Assembly: GCA_031177355.1 (NCBI GenBank)
Contig: JAPSGR010000007.1
Location: forward strand, 1 to 61,304
Reading direction: 5' to 3'
Source: Candidatus Nitrosocosmicus sp.
GTDB taxonomy: Archaea; Thermoproteota; Nitrososphaeria; Nitrososphaerales; Nitrososphaeraceae
DNA: 61,304 nucleotides
Of this stretch, positions 1 to 8,606 are shown one piece after another; the stretch's first letter is position 1; every line of letters begins with the position of its first letter. A program made the position numbers and the translations under genes. Below the pieces are notes generated by a model. It saw only the letters and a program-made list of their open reading frames with translations, was not told where the DNA came from and searched no databases.

Positions 1-1
1 C

Positions 2-502
2 ATAAAGATCGGTGATGCATATAATGACATAGAAAAAAAATATGATGTTATATTCGTCGGATGGATGGAACCTGGGGTTGACTATAGAGATAAAATTGCG
101 GAAAAGACTGACGTAATAATTACCACAATGGATCAAGGATTGAGCCTAGCTGCTGAATTTGAAGGATTTGGTTATGAGAAAGTGGCAAGCTGGATAACCC
201 CTTCATGGGAAGATATCAATACCGAGATAACCAATAAATATTATTCAAAGATATCAGATGAAACTATTAAGGCGTTAAGCGAACTAAGAGGAGCACATAA
301 TTTATGGTATGTCTACTCCAAACCAAAATACAAAGAAAGTATAAAGCAAACATTAAGGAGCTGCCTAGCAAATGAAAATTCGAAGGAAATTGAAAAATAT
401 GATTTTGAACATGTACTTGATGAAGTAGGATTTAGATATCTAGAAAACATAAGTATAGATAACAAAAGAAATCTATTGTGGGACATTGTTTTTAATGACT
501 AA
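2..502 (+). CDS. Unknown protein, 5' end outside the window
   Basis: The reading frame is open from the left edge, so the gene begins before the window; the first internal Met is at 65 but codons before it (ending VIFVGWMEPG) read as continuous protein. About 166 residues are visible. The pattern of a beta-strand (DVIFVGW), then DVIITTMDQG, then helical segments suggests an alpha/beta fold, perhaps Rossmann-like, but I recognise no catalytic motif and assign no function. It ends 44 bases before the nuclease gene on the same strand. Family identity is unknown. Confidence 0.6.
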   Translation: MKIGDAYNDIEKKYDVIFVGWMEPGVDYRDKIAEKTDVIITTMDQGLSLAAEFEGFGYEKVASWITPSWEDINTEITNKYYSKISDETIKALSELRGAHNLWYVYSKPKYKESIKQTLRSCLANENSKEIEKYDFEHVLDEVGFRYLENISIDNKRNLLWDIVFND

Positions 503-546
503 AGTTTCAAAAAGACTAATATGATAAATAAATTATGTAATTTTTA

Positions 547-1809
547 TTGAAAGTAACAACATTAGGAGCTGCCAGAGAAGTTGGAAGATCTGCATTCCTT
601 GTAAATTCGAATAATACAAATATTCTATTAGATTACGGCGTTCTCTTAAAAAAAGAACCTCTTTTTCCTATCAAGGTAAAACCAAATGATATTGACGCAG
701 TAGTAATAACACACGCACATTTGGATCATTCGGGATGTGTTCCGTCACTTTTTCTTGATGAGGAAACAAACATAGAGGCCTTAGCCACAATGCCTACTTT
801 TGAACTCTCTCAGTTACTAATACAAGACATGATCAAGATATCCGGGTTTTATCTTCCGTTTCAATATCATGACCTAATGAATATGTTAAATCATGCCAGA
901 CATATAGATTATAGAAGCAGCCATAAAATAAGGGATACCAGCATTACTTTTCATGAATCAGGACATGTGATAGGTGGATCTACAGTGATCGTCGAAAATG
1001 AAGGAAAAAGATTATTTTATACAGGAGACATGAATACACGTGGATCAAAGGTACTAAGACCAGCAGATTTGGATATAGGCGAAATAGATATGTTAATTAT
1101 AGAAAGTACCTATTCACAAGCTGAGCAAGTCCCTAGAGAGCAATCGGAAAGAGAACTTGTAAAGTATGCAAAGGAAGTTGTTGAAAGAAATGGCGTATTC
1201 TTCATACCAGCATTTTCGGTGGAGAGGGCTCAAGAAATAGCTTGTGTCCTTAAAACATATAATTTTCCATACAAGATTGCCATGGATGGGATGGCACTAA
1301 AGACTAATGATATCATGCTCAGATATCCAAAGTATTTACGTGACTCCAAGATGTTTAGGAGCTCAATTGAAGACGTAGAAAGAATAACAAGTTGGCATAG
1401 AAGGAAAAGAGTAGTCAAAGAGCCAGGAGTGATAATTTCGCCAGCAGGTATGTTAGTGGGCGGAACTGCAGTTTTTTATATCGAGGAAATTTGTAAGAGT
1501 CAATACAATGGAATTGCTTTGGTATCTTATCAAGGCGAAGGAACGCCAGGGAGATCTTTACTTGAAAAGAGACAAGTGACTTATAATGGGAGAACAATAA
1601 AATGCCTTGCTGAGGTAAATAGATTCGACTTTTCTGGACATAATAGTAGAACAGAATTATTTGAAATTTTGGATAAAGTGAAAGGAGACCCGCAAGTGTT
1701 AACAGTACATGGTGATAACTTGTCATGTACCAAATTTGCTGAAGAAATTATTGAAAAATATGGATATAAAGCCCATGCTCCAGAAGCTGGTGAAATAGCC
1801 ACAGTATAA
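547..1809 (+). CDS. Beta-CASP metallo-beta-lactamase RNase, aCPSF2 type
   Basis: Predicted zinc-dependent RNA nuclease of the beta-CASP family, which processes or degrades RNA from 5' or 3' ends in archaea. The zinc-binding motif HAHLDHSG is at residues 56-63, followed by GHVIGGS (about 140), YTGDMN (about 159) and the beta-CASP elements ESTYS, FDFSGH and TVHGD near the C-terminus. At 420 residues with no N-terminal KH domains it fits aCPSF2 rather than aCPSF1 (about 640 residues); RNase J is the alternative. The start is TTG, forced by an in-frame stop at 538-540. It stands alone, 61 bases before the glycosylase gene. Confidence 0.85.
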   Translation: MKVTTLGAAREVGRSAFLVNSNNTNILLDYGVLLKKEPLFPIKVKPNDIDAVVITHAHLDHSGCVPSLFLDEETNIEALATMPTFELSQLLIQDMIKISGFYLPFQYHDLMNMLNHARHIDYRSSHKIRDTSITFHESGHVIGGSTVIVENEGKRLFYTGDMNTRGSKVLRPADLDIGEIDMLIIESTYSQAEQVPREQSERELVKYAKEVVERNGVFFIPAFSVERAQEIACVLKTYNFPYKIAMDGMALKTNDIMLRYPKYLRDSKMFRSSIEDVERITSWHRRKRVVKEPGVIISPAGMLVGGTAVFYIEEICKSQYNGIALVSYQGEGTPGRSLLEKRQVTYNGRTIKCLAEVNRFDFSGHNSRTELFEILDKVKGDPQVLTVHGDNLSCTKFAEEIIEKYGYKAHAPEAGEIATV

Positions 1810-1870
1810 TTGAAATACGGTCCTACTAAAATAAATATAATCTATATTTGTAAGTAATTTTTTACATCAC

Positions 1871-2761
1871 TTGAATACTAGTAAAATCAGCATTAATATT
1901 AATTCAACCATTAATAGTGGGCAATACTTCCTATGGGAAAAAATAAATAATTCATGGTATGGGATATATGAAGATTCGATATTAAAAATTACTTCGCCTA
2001 AAGATAATGGCAATGTAACTTATGAATACGATTCTTTTCCTGAAATAGAAAATTGGCAACATGATGTATTTAGGTTTGAGGATAAATACGATGATATAAT
2101 TAATGAAATTTCAAAAAAAGATAAAATAATTGAAAATATCATAAAAGAATATTCTGGATTACGTATCATGAGACAAAAACCACTTCAATGCATTATATCG
2201 TTTCTATGTTCAAGTAATAACAATATTCCAAGAATTCGTTTGATTTTACGAAATCTTTCCAGAAAATTTGGGAAGAAGATCGAATGGAACAACAACACTT
2301 TTTATACATTTCCAACCTTAAAAATGCTATCCAATATCTCTCAAGCAGAACTGTTACAGTGTGGATTCGGATATAGAGCAGAATATGTCAGAAAAACTGT
2401 AAAATCCATTGTTGATCAAGAAATCGATATGAATTTAGTTAGAAATTCAGATTATGCAAAGTCCAAGCAAGAAATATTGAAATTGAGCGGAGTGGGAGAA
2501 AAGATAGCAGACTGCATACTATTATTTTCATTTGACAAGATGGAAGCGTTTCCTATAGATACATGGATCATAAAACTTTTTCAAAAAAAATTAGGTCATA
2601 TAATAATATCAGATTTAGATCTAAAAATAAATGATAAAATTAATCCTAATCAGTATAAACTGGTTTCAAAAAAAATTAGAGAACATTATGGCAAATATTC
2701 CGGATACGCTCAACAGTTTCTATATTATAGTATTAGAGAAGAAAATAGAAGAAGATGGTAA
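1871..2761 (+). CDS. OGG1-type 8-oxoguanine DNA glycosylase/AP lyase
   Basis: Base-excision repair enzyme of the HhH-GPD superfamily that removes 8-oxoguanine. The N-terminal INSGQYFLWEKI segment matches the OGG1 N-terminal domain (typical SGQ-F-W motif). The helix-hairpin-helix LSGVGEKIADC contains the Schiff-base lysine at K211, and PIDTW supplies the catalytic Asp at D230. Length (296 residues) fits archaeal OGG1. The start is TTG. Substrate is inferred from family. The gene is very AT-rich, like its neighbours, and shows no sign of damage. Confidence 0.85.
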   Translation: MNTSKISININSTINSGQYFLWEKINNSWYGIYEDSILKITSPKDNGNVTYEYDSFPEIENWQHDVFRFEDKYDDIINEISKKDKIIENIIKEYSGLRIMRQKPLQCIISFLCSSNNNIPRIRLILRNLSRKFGKKIEWNNNTFYTFPTLKMLSNISQAELLQCGFGYRAEYVRKTVKSIVDQEIDMNLVRNSDYAKSKQEILKLSGVGEKIADCILLFSFDKMEAFPIDTWIIKLFQKKLGHIIISDLDLKINDKINPNQYKLVSKKIREHYGKYSGYAQQFLYYSIREENRRRW

Positions 2762-2812
2762 CAGATTATAGTAGCAGCCCTACTATTCATTCCCTCATGC
2801 TCATGCTCATGC

Positions 2813-3535
2813 TTACGCACTTTTCTTCTTATTAGTTGAAGATTTCTTTGTAGATTTAGTTGTTGAAGGCTTCTTTGAGCTAGTAGGAGTATTCTTTGTA
2901 GATTTAGTTGTTGAAGGCTTCTTTGAGCTAGTAGGAGTATTCTTTGTAGATTTAGTTAAGATATTTTTCTCGATCCTCAACATCCTTTTATCTATTTCTT
3001 TGATTGATATTTGAGTTTGTTTTAATGATACAGTTTGTCTTTCAATAGATTTGAGACCTTTCTGTAAGGGCTGAGATGTCTTCTGTATTTTTTGAATTTC
3101 TTTAAATAGTTTATCTACATTCCTATTGATAGTTTCTAAGTTTCTGGTTATTGGGGTTAAATCAATTTCTTTATCGGCAGAGCTCTTCATGATTTTTTTT
3201 CTATTTGAATGACCAGATTTTTCATCATCTTCATCATCTTCATCATCTTCATCATCTTCATCATCTTCATCATCTTCATCATCTTCATCATCTTCATCAT
3301 CTTCATCATCTTCTTCTAATTCTAAATCTTCATCATCTTCTTCTAATTCTAAATCTTCATCATCTTCTTCTAATTCTAAATCTTCATCGTTGCCGCTCTC
3401 CTTAATTTCTTCCTTATTATCTGAATTTAAAGAACCATCCTCTAAATTTGAAACGTGTCCATCATCATCGGCAGCAGTAATAATTCTTTCTTTCTTATTT
3501 ATAAGAACAGGAAAATGTTGACTCTCCAAAGACAT
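2813..3535 (-). CDS. Low-complexity acidic protein with basic C-terminal tail
   Basis: A 240-residue protein of strong charge asymmetry. Residues about 40-110 are nearly all Asp and Glu: three 9-residue LELEEDDED-type repeats followed by DED triplets. A central part (about 125-190) has heptad-like spacing consistent with a coiled coil. The C-terminus repeats the 16-residue unit TPTSSKKPSTTKSTKN and is Lys/Ser/Thr-rich. No enzyme motif is present. The layout recalls histone-tail or chaperone-like acidic proteins, but that is only analogy. The frame is supported by a sensible N-terminus and by use of Asp/Glu codons in repeats that expand in multiples of three. Confidence 0.6.
   Translation of the reverse strand: MSLESQHFPVLINKKERIITAADDDGHVSNLEDGSLNSDNKEEIKESGNDEDLELEEDDEDLELEEDDEDLELEEDDEDDEDDEDDEDDEDDEDDEDDEDDEDDEKSGHSNRKKIMKSSADKEIDLTPITRNLETINRNVDKLFKEIQKIQKTSQPLQKGLKSIERQTVSLKQTQISIKEIDKRMLRIEKNILTKSTKNTPTSSKKPSTTKSTKNTPTSSKKPSTTKSTKKSSTNKKKSA
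2845..2958 (-). repeat. 48-bp tandem repeat inside the acidic protein gene
   Basis: Two full copies of a 48-bp unit start at 2845 and 2893, and a partial third copy starts at 2941. Each full unit encodes 16 residues rich in Thr, Ser and Lys. The unit length is a multiple of three, so copy-number change would not shift the frame. Confidence 0.85.
3222..3391 (-). repeat. Nine-bp microsatellite and 27-bp tandem repeats encoding acidic runs
   Basis: On the plus strand about ten copies of the 9-mer TCATCATCT run from about 3222 to 3314, encoding DED repeats on the minus strand. They join three copies of a 27-bp unit (3311, 3338, 3365; the third slightly diverged), each encoding nine residues. All unit lengths are multiples of three. 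This is a likely hotspot for slippage. Confidence 0.9.
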
Positions 3536-3608
3536 ATCTATACAGAGAAATAAGAAACCAAATATTAAAAGTGATCTCTACAAATTATTACAAAGTAATA
3601 AAAAAATA

Positions 3609-4955
3609 CTAACTAACTTTTGGTTTTAATTCCTCAGTGAAGGTCTTGTATATGGACAAAGCCTCTTCTTCGCTTTTTGCTCCTACTATAGTTGCCGCTC
3701 CACTTGTAAGGAAGCTAATGAGTAGTTGATTTGAATTAGATACCGTTAGACCTAAATTACCTTTAGATTTCAACATATATCCATTAGATTCAGCTATTTT
3801 CAAAATATTTGACAAATCGACCTCATTTGTAATTTGTGCAGGAGTTACGGTATATGTTCTCTTTCCACGATCTCTTCCACATAGTTCTTCCACCAAAATT
3901 GAGGGGACTTTGTTATCCTTTTGTTTGACATTTAGTCCACATGATGGACATTCATCATGTCTACTCATTTGAATTTTATCAAATATCAGATCATTTAGAT
4001 CTATATACAGTAGTTTATTTACTAGGGAGGGTTGTTGCCCAATAGCTATTTTCACTGCCTCAGAAACCTGGATTCCAGAAACAAGGTATAGAATTGATGG
4101 ATGTACCCCTTCAGTACTACACGTTGGCATTTCATCTTCAGATAATTCAGGAAAAATGCATCTAAGACAAGCACTTTGATTAGGAATAATAGTAAATACA
4201 GATCCAACCATTCCGAGAGCTCCAGCATATATAAAAGGAATATTAAGTTTTAAACAAGCATCATTTAAAGCATATCTTGCATCAATACTATCCAAGGCAT
4301 CAATAACTATATCATAATCCTTGATAATTTTCTCTGCTGTGAATTTGGTAACTGAAATAGGGATAGCTTCTATTATAACATTAGGATTAATTTTCTGCAA
4401 ACGATCCATAGCGGCCTCAACCTTTACCTTTCCTATATCTGAATCAGTGTACAAATGCTGTCTATGAAGATTAGAAATTTCTATTACATCTCTGTCAACT
4501 ATTCGAATTTTCCCTATTCCCATTCCGACTAATTGAGTTAGGACAGGGTTTCCTATCCCTCCAGCACCAACAACACATATCTTAGTATCTTTAAGTTTTT
4601 CCATCCCAACATATCCAATTTCTTCGAGCATAATTTGTCTAGAGTATCTAAGCATTTCTTGGTTAGTTATATCAGCTCCACCAGCAACCGCAGGCAAAAT
4701 ATATATCGAATCGCCTTCCTTTAGAGCAGAATTCATTCCCGCATTGTTAAATCGCATATTTTTTCCATTAATATAAATATTGATTAATGCTCGAGGCTTT
4801 CCGTTAATGTCTATAACCCTGCGTTTAAAATCATCACCCATAATATCGGATACGATGTTGAAAGCTTCATCTAATGTCGAAGCATTGATAGACATTTTTT
4901 TTTCTCCTGTACCTTTATTTAAAACTGATGGAATAACAAATTCGACTGTGGTCAA
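3609..4955 (-). CDS. Fused ubiquitin-like (MoaD/ThiS/SAMP) and E1-like (MoeB/ThiF) protein
   Basis: Residues 1-93 form a MoaD/ThiS/SAMP-like beta-grasp domain ending in the diglycine of LPAVAGGAD (G92-G93). From about 97 a ThiF/MoeB/HesA adenylation domain follows: Rossmann motif VVGAGGIGNP (G130), the metal/ATP segment VDRDVIEISNLHRQ, and zinc ligands CLRC and CPSC. TCSTEG contains a candidate thiol. About 95 further residues (GKRTYTV onward) form a C-terminal domain I do not recognise. Known relatives activate sulphur-carrier or ubiquitin-like C-termini for molybdopterin, thiamine or tRNA thiolation, or for protein conjugation. Here carrier and activator are one chain, but the diglycine is internal. 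It lies 41 bases downstream of thrC on the same strand. Confidence 0.85.
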   Translation of the reverse strand: MTTVEFVIPSVLNKGTGEKKMSINASTLDEAFNIVSDIMGDDFKRRVIDINGKPRALINIYINGKNMRFNNAGMNSALKEGDSIYILPAVAGGADITNQEMLRYSRQIMLEEIGYVGMEKLKDTKICVVGAGGIGNPVLTQLVGMGIGKIRIVDRDVIEISNLHRQHLYTDSDIGKVKVEAAMDRLQKINPNVIIEAIPISVTKFTAEKIIKDYDIVIDALDSIDARYALNDACLKLNIPFIYAGALGMVGSVFTIIPNQSACLRCIFPELSEDEMPTCSTEGVHPSILYLVSGIQVSEAVKIAIGQQPSLVNKLLYIDLNDLIFDKIQMSRHDECPSCGLNVKQKDNKVPSILVEELCGRDRGKRTYTVTPAQITNEVDLSNILKIAESNGYMLKSKGNLGLTVSNSNQLLISFLTSGAATIVGAKSEEEALSIYKTFTEELKPKVS

Positions 4956-4996
4956 TTATACATAACACCGTTAATTTTCGATTTATATCCGTTTGT

Positions 4997-6223
4997 TCAA
5001 TGTATCATTGCCGAGACAAGTCTAATGTCAGGCTTCACTGAGTGCGGAGTAGGAAGCAAATCAATCACGGATTCAGTACTTTTTAGTCCATTTCCAGTGA
5101 CATAACAAACTATATTTTCATCCTTTTCGATTCTTTTTTCTTCTATTAGTTTTTTTAGAACTCCTACTGCAACACCCCCAGCAGGTTCAGTGAAAATTCC
5201 TTCCGATTTTGCAAGCAATAATATGGCATCTTTGATTTCCATATCAGTAACTTTCTCTCCTACTCCATTAAATTGTTTTAAACGCTTTAATACATACAAT
5301 CCATCACCAGGATCTCCAATTGCCAGACTTTTTGCTATTGTATCAGGTTTCTCCACAGGTATAACTTCATTCGATCTATTTTTATAGGCATCAACTATAG
5401 GCGCACATCCATTAGGTTGTGCAGCAATGATCCTTAAATTGGATATATCAGAGATCAGTCCAAGGTTCATTATTTCTTCAAATCCCTTACAAATAGCATT
5501 TAACATAGCTCCACTCCCTACTGGAATTACCAGCACATCGGGAACAGTCCAGTTTAATTGTTCTAATACCTCGAATGCTAGTGTTTTGGAACCTTCTACG
5601 TAATATGGTCTCATATTTATGTTTACAATTCCATAACCGTTAGAATCACCAATTACCGAAGCAATTCTATTGGCATCATCATATGTACCATCTACGGCTA
5701 CAAATTTGCCTCCATAAGACAATGCTTGAGCTATCTTAACATCCTCTATATCAGAGGGTGCAAAAATATAACATGGGAAATTAGCTTTCGCAGCATGAGC
5801 CGCTGTGGCGGATGCAAGGTTTCCAGTAGATGCACAACCCACGGCAGCTAAATTCATTTCTTTAGCCTTTGATACAGCTACACCTGCGGGTCTATCCTTA
5901 AAAGAAAAAGTTGGATTTACAGAATCATTTTTGATATACAAATTCTTAAATCCACCAAAGCTATTGCCCAAGTTATCTGCTTTTTGTAAGGGAGTAATTG
6001 AACCATTTAAACTGACTATATTTTTTTTGTCTTCTATCGGAAGAATTTCAAAATATCGCCAATAAGTTAAATCTGTTCGATTTTCAAAGGTATGTTTAGT
6101 TATATTATTATCCATTTTATACTGGACATCCAACGGCCCAAAGCAATCCTCACAGATGTATATAAACCTCGGGGAATACTCTTTGTTACATTCTCTACAC
6201 TTTAAAGCACTTATAATTCCCAT
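4997..6223 (-). CDS. thrC: Threonine synthase
   Basis: PLP enzyme converting O-phosphohomoserine to threonine. An N-terminal zinc ribbon (C9, C12, C24, C27) is followed by the fold-type II catalytic core; the PLP lysine is K109 in PTFSFKDRPAG. Further family features are the glycine-rich phosphate loop PVGSGAM and substrate loop segments such as CASTGNLASATAAHA. Length (408 residues) is typical of archaeal ThrC. The gene is probably cotranscribed with the ubiquitin-like/E1 fusion downstream. Cysteate synthase is a related alternative but less likely in this lineage. Confidence 0.9.
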   Translation of the reverse strand: MGIISALKCRECNKEYSPRFIYICEDCFGPLDVQYKMDNNITKHTFENRTDLTYWRYFEILPIEDKKNIVSLNGSITPLQKADNLGNSFGGFKNLYIKNDSVNPTFSFKDRPAGVAVSKAKEMNLAAVGCASTGNLASATAAHAAKANFPCYIFAPSDIEDVKIAQALSYGGKFVAVDGTYDDANRIASVIGDSNGYGIVNINMRPYYVEGSKTLAFEVLEQLNWTVPDVLVIPVGSGAMLNAICKGFEEIMNLGLISDISNLRIIAAQPNGCAPIVDAYKNRSNEVIPVEKPDTIAKSLAIGDPGDGLYVLKRLKQFNGVGEKVTDMEIKDAILLLAKSEGIFTEPAGGVAVGVLKKLIEEKRIEKDENIVCYVTGNGLKSTESVIDLLPTPHSVKPDIRLVSAMIH

Positions 6224-6300
6224 TATTTCCGATTATTAATTAATAATATCATAGATAAATCTCTCTAAATAATATTTAGTATTACTTAACTATTACTAGT

Positions 6301-6651
6301 TTATCTTTCTAGTTCATTATGAAAACAAGAACGATTTCCCGTATGGCATGCTGGTTTTAAAGAGTTAACAAGGTATAACAGCGCATCAGAATCACAGTCA
6401 ACCAAAATCTTCTCTACAGGTTGAATATTACCCGATTCTTCGCCTTTCATCCACAACTTATTGTGCGAGGTGCTCCAAAAATGCGCATTTCCCGTTTCAA
6501 CAGTTTTAGAAAGAGCATATTTATTTGCATATCCAAGCATCAAAATGTCTTTAGTTTTATTATCCTGAACTATTACAGGAATAATTCCATTTCTTTTATC
6601 AAAATCGATTTTATCAATGGATTTTAACACACCCGCGTGTAAGTTAAACAA
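6301..6651 (-). CDS. hisI: Phosphoribosyl-AMP cyclohydrolase
   Basis: Third step of histidine synthesis: opens the purine ring of phosphoribosyl-AMP. The metal-binding DCDSDA and the ACHTGNRSCF motif near the C-terminus are diagnostic of the monofunctional HisI fold (116 residues). The frame opens with TTG at 6651; a GTG at 6630 (giving MLKSIDKIDF) is an equally plausible start and fits the usual HisI N-terminus better. No other his gene is in the window, and no HisE domain is fused. Confidence 0.9.
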   Translation of the reverse strand: MFNLHAGVLKSIDKIDFDKRNGIIPVIVQDNKTKDILMLGYANKYALSKTVETGNAHFWSTSHNKLWMKGEESGNIQPVEKILVDCDSDALLYLVNSLKPACHTGNRSCFHNELER

Positions 6652-6809
6652 AATGATATAAAAATATATAATAAGAGAATATGAATATATAGCAATTCAT
6701 ATTAAACTCGGCCTGAATCCCACAGGTAAATAATCGATCACTGTTGCATTAGAAAATAGGGTTTCGGTTAAATAGTGCTAGCTACCAAAAATAAAAGACA
6801 TTACCGCCT

Positions 6810-8189
6810 ATGAATAAAGACAATAAAACACTCGATGTAAAAACACTTCATATAGGATTTGATGATACGGATTCAATAAACGGCAGGTGTACTACACATT
6901 TGTCATATTTAATATCAAAAGTGTTAATTAATAGATTCAATGTCGAGTTCATAGATTTTCCATTATTAGTACGTTTAAATCCTAATGTTCCTCTTAAAAC
7001 TAGAGGCAATGGTGCAGTTTGTCTAAGGATTAAAGGCAAGAATTATGAAACAATAATAGAAGAGATTACTCAAATCGTAGCAGGTTATTCGGAGTTACGC
7101 GAAGGCGCAAATCCAGGTTTGGCTTTTTATGAAGAAGACAACATTAGCAAAGACTTGTTACTATTTAGTCAAAATGCAATGGATACTATATTGAGTAAAC
7201 AACTTGCCATTAAAATAGCAAAAAAGAATAAAATACAATTTCATGTATTTGGAAAGGGTTATGGAATTGTGGGTGCACTTTCAGCCATAGGTTGTATTTT
7301 AGATTCAGATCATACTTTTGAAACAATAGCATACAGAAGTGAAGAGAATATAGGAAAAAGTAGAAAAACAAATGATTTAAGGGTAAAAAGATTAAGCGAA
7401 GAATCCTATCCATATACTTACAATAATTTTGATAAAAAAAACTTCAGGATTTTGATTACCCCTCATGGGCCAGACCCAGTATTTTGTGGTATTAGAGGAG
7501 AGGATCCTTTATTAACCACGTTTTTTTTAAAAAATTTGTGTATTGAAGAAGAGTTAGACGGCTATATGGTATTTAGATCTAATCAAGGAACAAATCTACA
7601 TCTTGTAAAGGAGAACAAAGGAAACGATATGAAACCCTATACAGCGGGACATATCAATTGTGAAGTTGCAACTTTGCCATATACAATTAATGGCGGTCAT
7701 GTGATATTTAAAATCAAGGACAAGTTAAATCATATGTTACCAGTAGCAGTATATCAACCGACTGGTTTAACTAAAATAGCAAGAATGTTAACAATTGGAG
7801 ATAAAATTGAAATAGGATATGGGGTACATTTGAAATCAAATAATCAACCCACACTCAATTTAGAATATCTGATCGTTAAAGAATTAGTTAAGGTTTTTGG
7901 AATGAAAAATCCTACTTGTATAAAGTGTTCAAAAAATATGAAATCAGAGGGAAGGAATAAGGGATATCAATGTCACGTCTGTAAAACAAAGATTAGATCA
8001 ATAGAAAAAATAAAGATAGAAAAAGATAGAGAAATTAAAAGCGGATTATATATCCCAGATCCTATTGCACATCGTCATCTTACAAAACCGTTTTCAAGAT
8101 ATGGTATGGAAAAAAGATATGATAGATTCGAAGTAATACATATGTTAAAAAGCATACAATGGATAAACGATAGCGGGGGGTTGATTTGA
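6810..8189 (+). CDS. tiaS: tRNA(Ile2) 2-agmatinylcytidine synthetase
   Basis: ATP-dependent enzyme that modifies the wobble C34 of tRNA-Ile2(CAU) with agmatine so that it reads AUA. The N-terminal HIGFDDTDSINGRCTTH motif is the signature kinase-like TCKD domain of TiaS; the central part is ferredoxin/OB-like, and a C-terminal zinc ribbon is seen at CIKCSK...CHVCK (about residues 371-395). Length (459) is normal. The final codons and the TGA (8187-8189) lie inside the antisense initiator tRNA gene, an overlap of about 19 bases. Confidence 0.92.
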   Translation: MNKDNKTLDVKTLHIGFDDTDSINGRCTTHLSYLISKVLINRFNVEFIDFPLLVRLNPNVPLKTRGNGAVCLRIKGKNYETIIEEITQIVAGYSELREGANPGLAFYEEDNISKDLLLFSQNAMDTILSKQLAIKIAKKNKIQFHVFGKGYGIVGALSAIGCILDSDHTFETIAYRSEENIGKSRKTNDLRVKRLSEESYPYTYNNFDKKNFRILITPHGPDPVFCGIRGEDPLLTTFFLKNLCIEEELDGYMVFRSNQGTNLHLVKENKGNDMKPYTAGHINCEVATLPYTINGGHVIFKIKDKLNHMLPVAVYQPTGLTKIARMLTIGDKIEIGYGVHLKSNNQPTLNLEYLIVKELVKVFGMKNPTCIKCSKNMKSEGRNKGYQCHVCKTKIRSIEKIKIEKDREIKSGLYIPDPIAHRHLTKPFSRYGMEKRYDRFEVIHMLKSIQWINDSGGLI

Positions 8190-8286
8190 ACCTACGGCTA
8201 TGCTTTATGCACAGTAACCGCTCTGCGGGTTATGAGCCCGCCGGGATAACCTAGCCCCTAAAAAGGTCTGGCTTCCCCACCCCGCT
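8171..8286 (-). tRNA. Initiator tRNA-Met (CAU) with two non-canonical introns
   Basis: Folding the minus strand by hand gives acceptor AGCGGGG/CCCCGCU, D stem GGGA/UCCC, anticodon stem GCGGG/CCCGC with loop CUCAUAA, a 5-nt variable loop, T stem GGUUG/CAACC with loop UUCAAAU, and discriminator A. This works only if two insertions are removed: 17 nt in the D loop (about 8253-8269) and 24 nt inside the T stem (about 8192-8215). The mature length is then 74 nt plus the discriminator. A1-U72 and three G-C pairs in the anticodon stem are archaeal initiator features. Intron ends could shift by a nucleotide. A TATA box lies 25-32 nt upstream. Confidence 0.85.
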
Positions 8287-8310
8287 AACTAATATTTGTA
8301 ATACAAGGAG

Positions 8311-8318
8311 TATATATA
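8311..8318 (-). promoter_or_regulatory. TATA box of the initiator tRNA gene
   Basis: TATATATA sits 25-32 nt upstream of the tRNA 5' end at 8286, the normal archaeal spacing. Confidence 0.6.
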
Positions 8319-8606
8319 CGGTATAGATCTGTTATCAAAAATACTAAAGGATTAAATCATCTATTCATACTGAATTTTCATCTATCTAATCTATTTGAGA
8401 AACTATGCCTATGTTAGTCTTTGACATGTATTTTGGTAACTTTATAAAAATATAATAATCACCCAGTTGCAGAAATACTACTATTAATTTATCCATTCAA
8501 TTCTGATCAATTCTATAGCCATTATGTAAACTAATAGGACCAATTGACATTTCTTATCCATCTATATAATGTGTTGTAGTATTATTGGAAGAAAATATTT
8601 TCCTAA
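8319..8606. other. Intergenic stretch between two tRNA genes
   Basis: AT-rich sequence with no open frame of note, no repeat and no recognisable RNA. It presumably holds only promoter and terminator signals of the flanking minus-strand tRNA genes. Confidence 0.5.

Noticed and set aside
3222-3391. Tandem repeats that might suggest a CRISPR array
   Set aside because: Units are 9 and 27 bp, contiguous, in frame with a coding sequence and without unique spacers.
3205-3405. Plus-strand frame encoding a His-His-Leu repeat
   Set aside because: It is the antisense shadow of the Asp/Glu microsatellite; no promoter or non-repeat sequence supports it.
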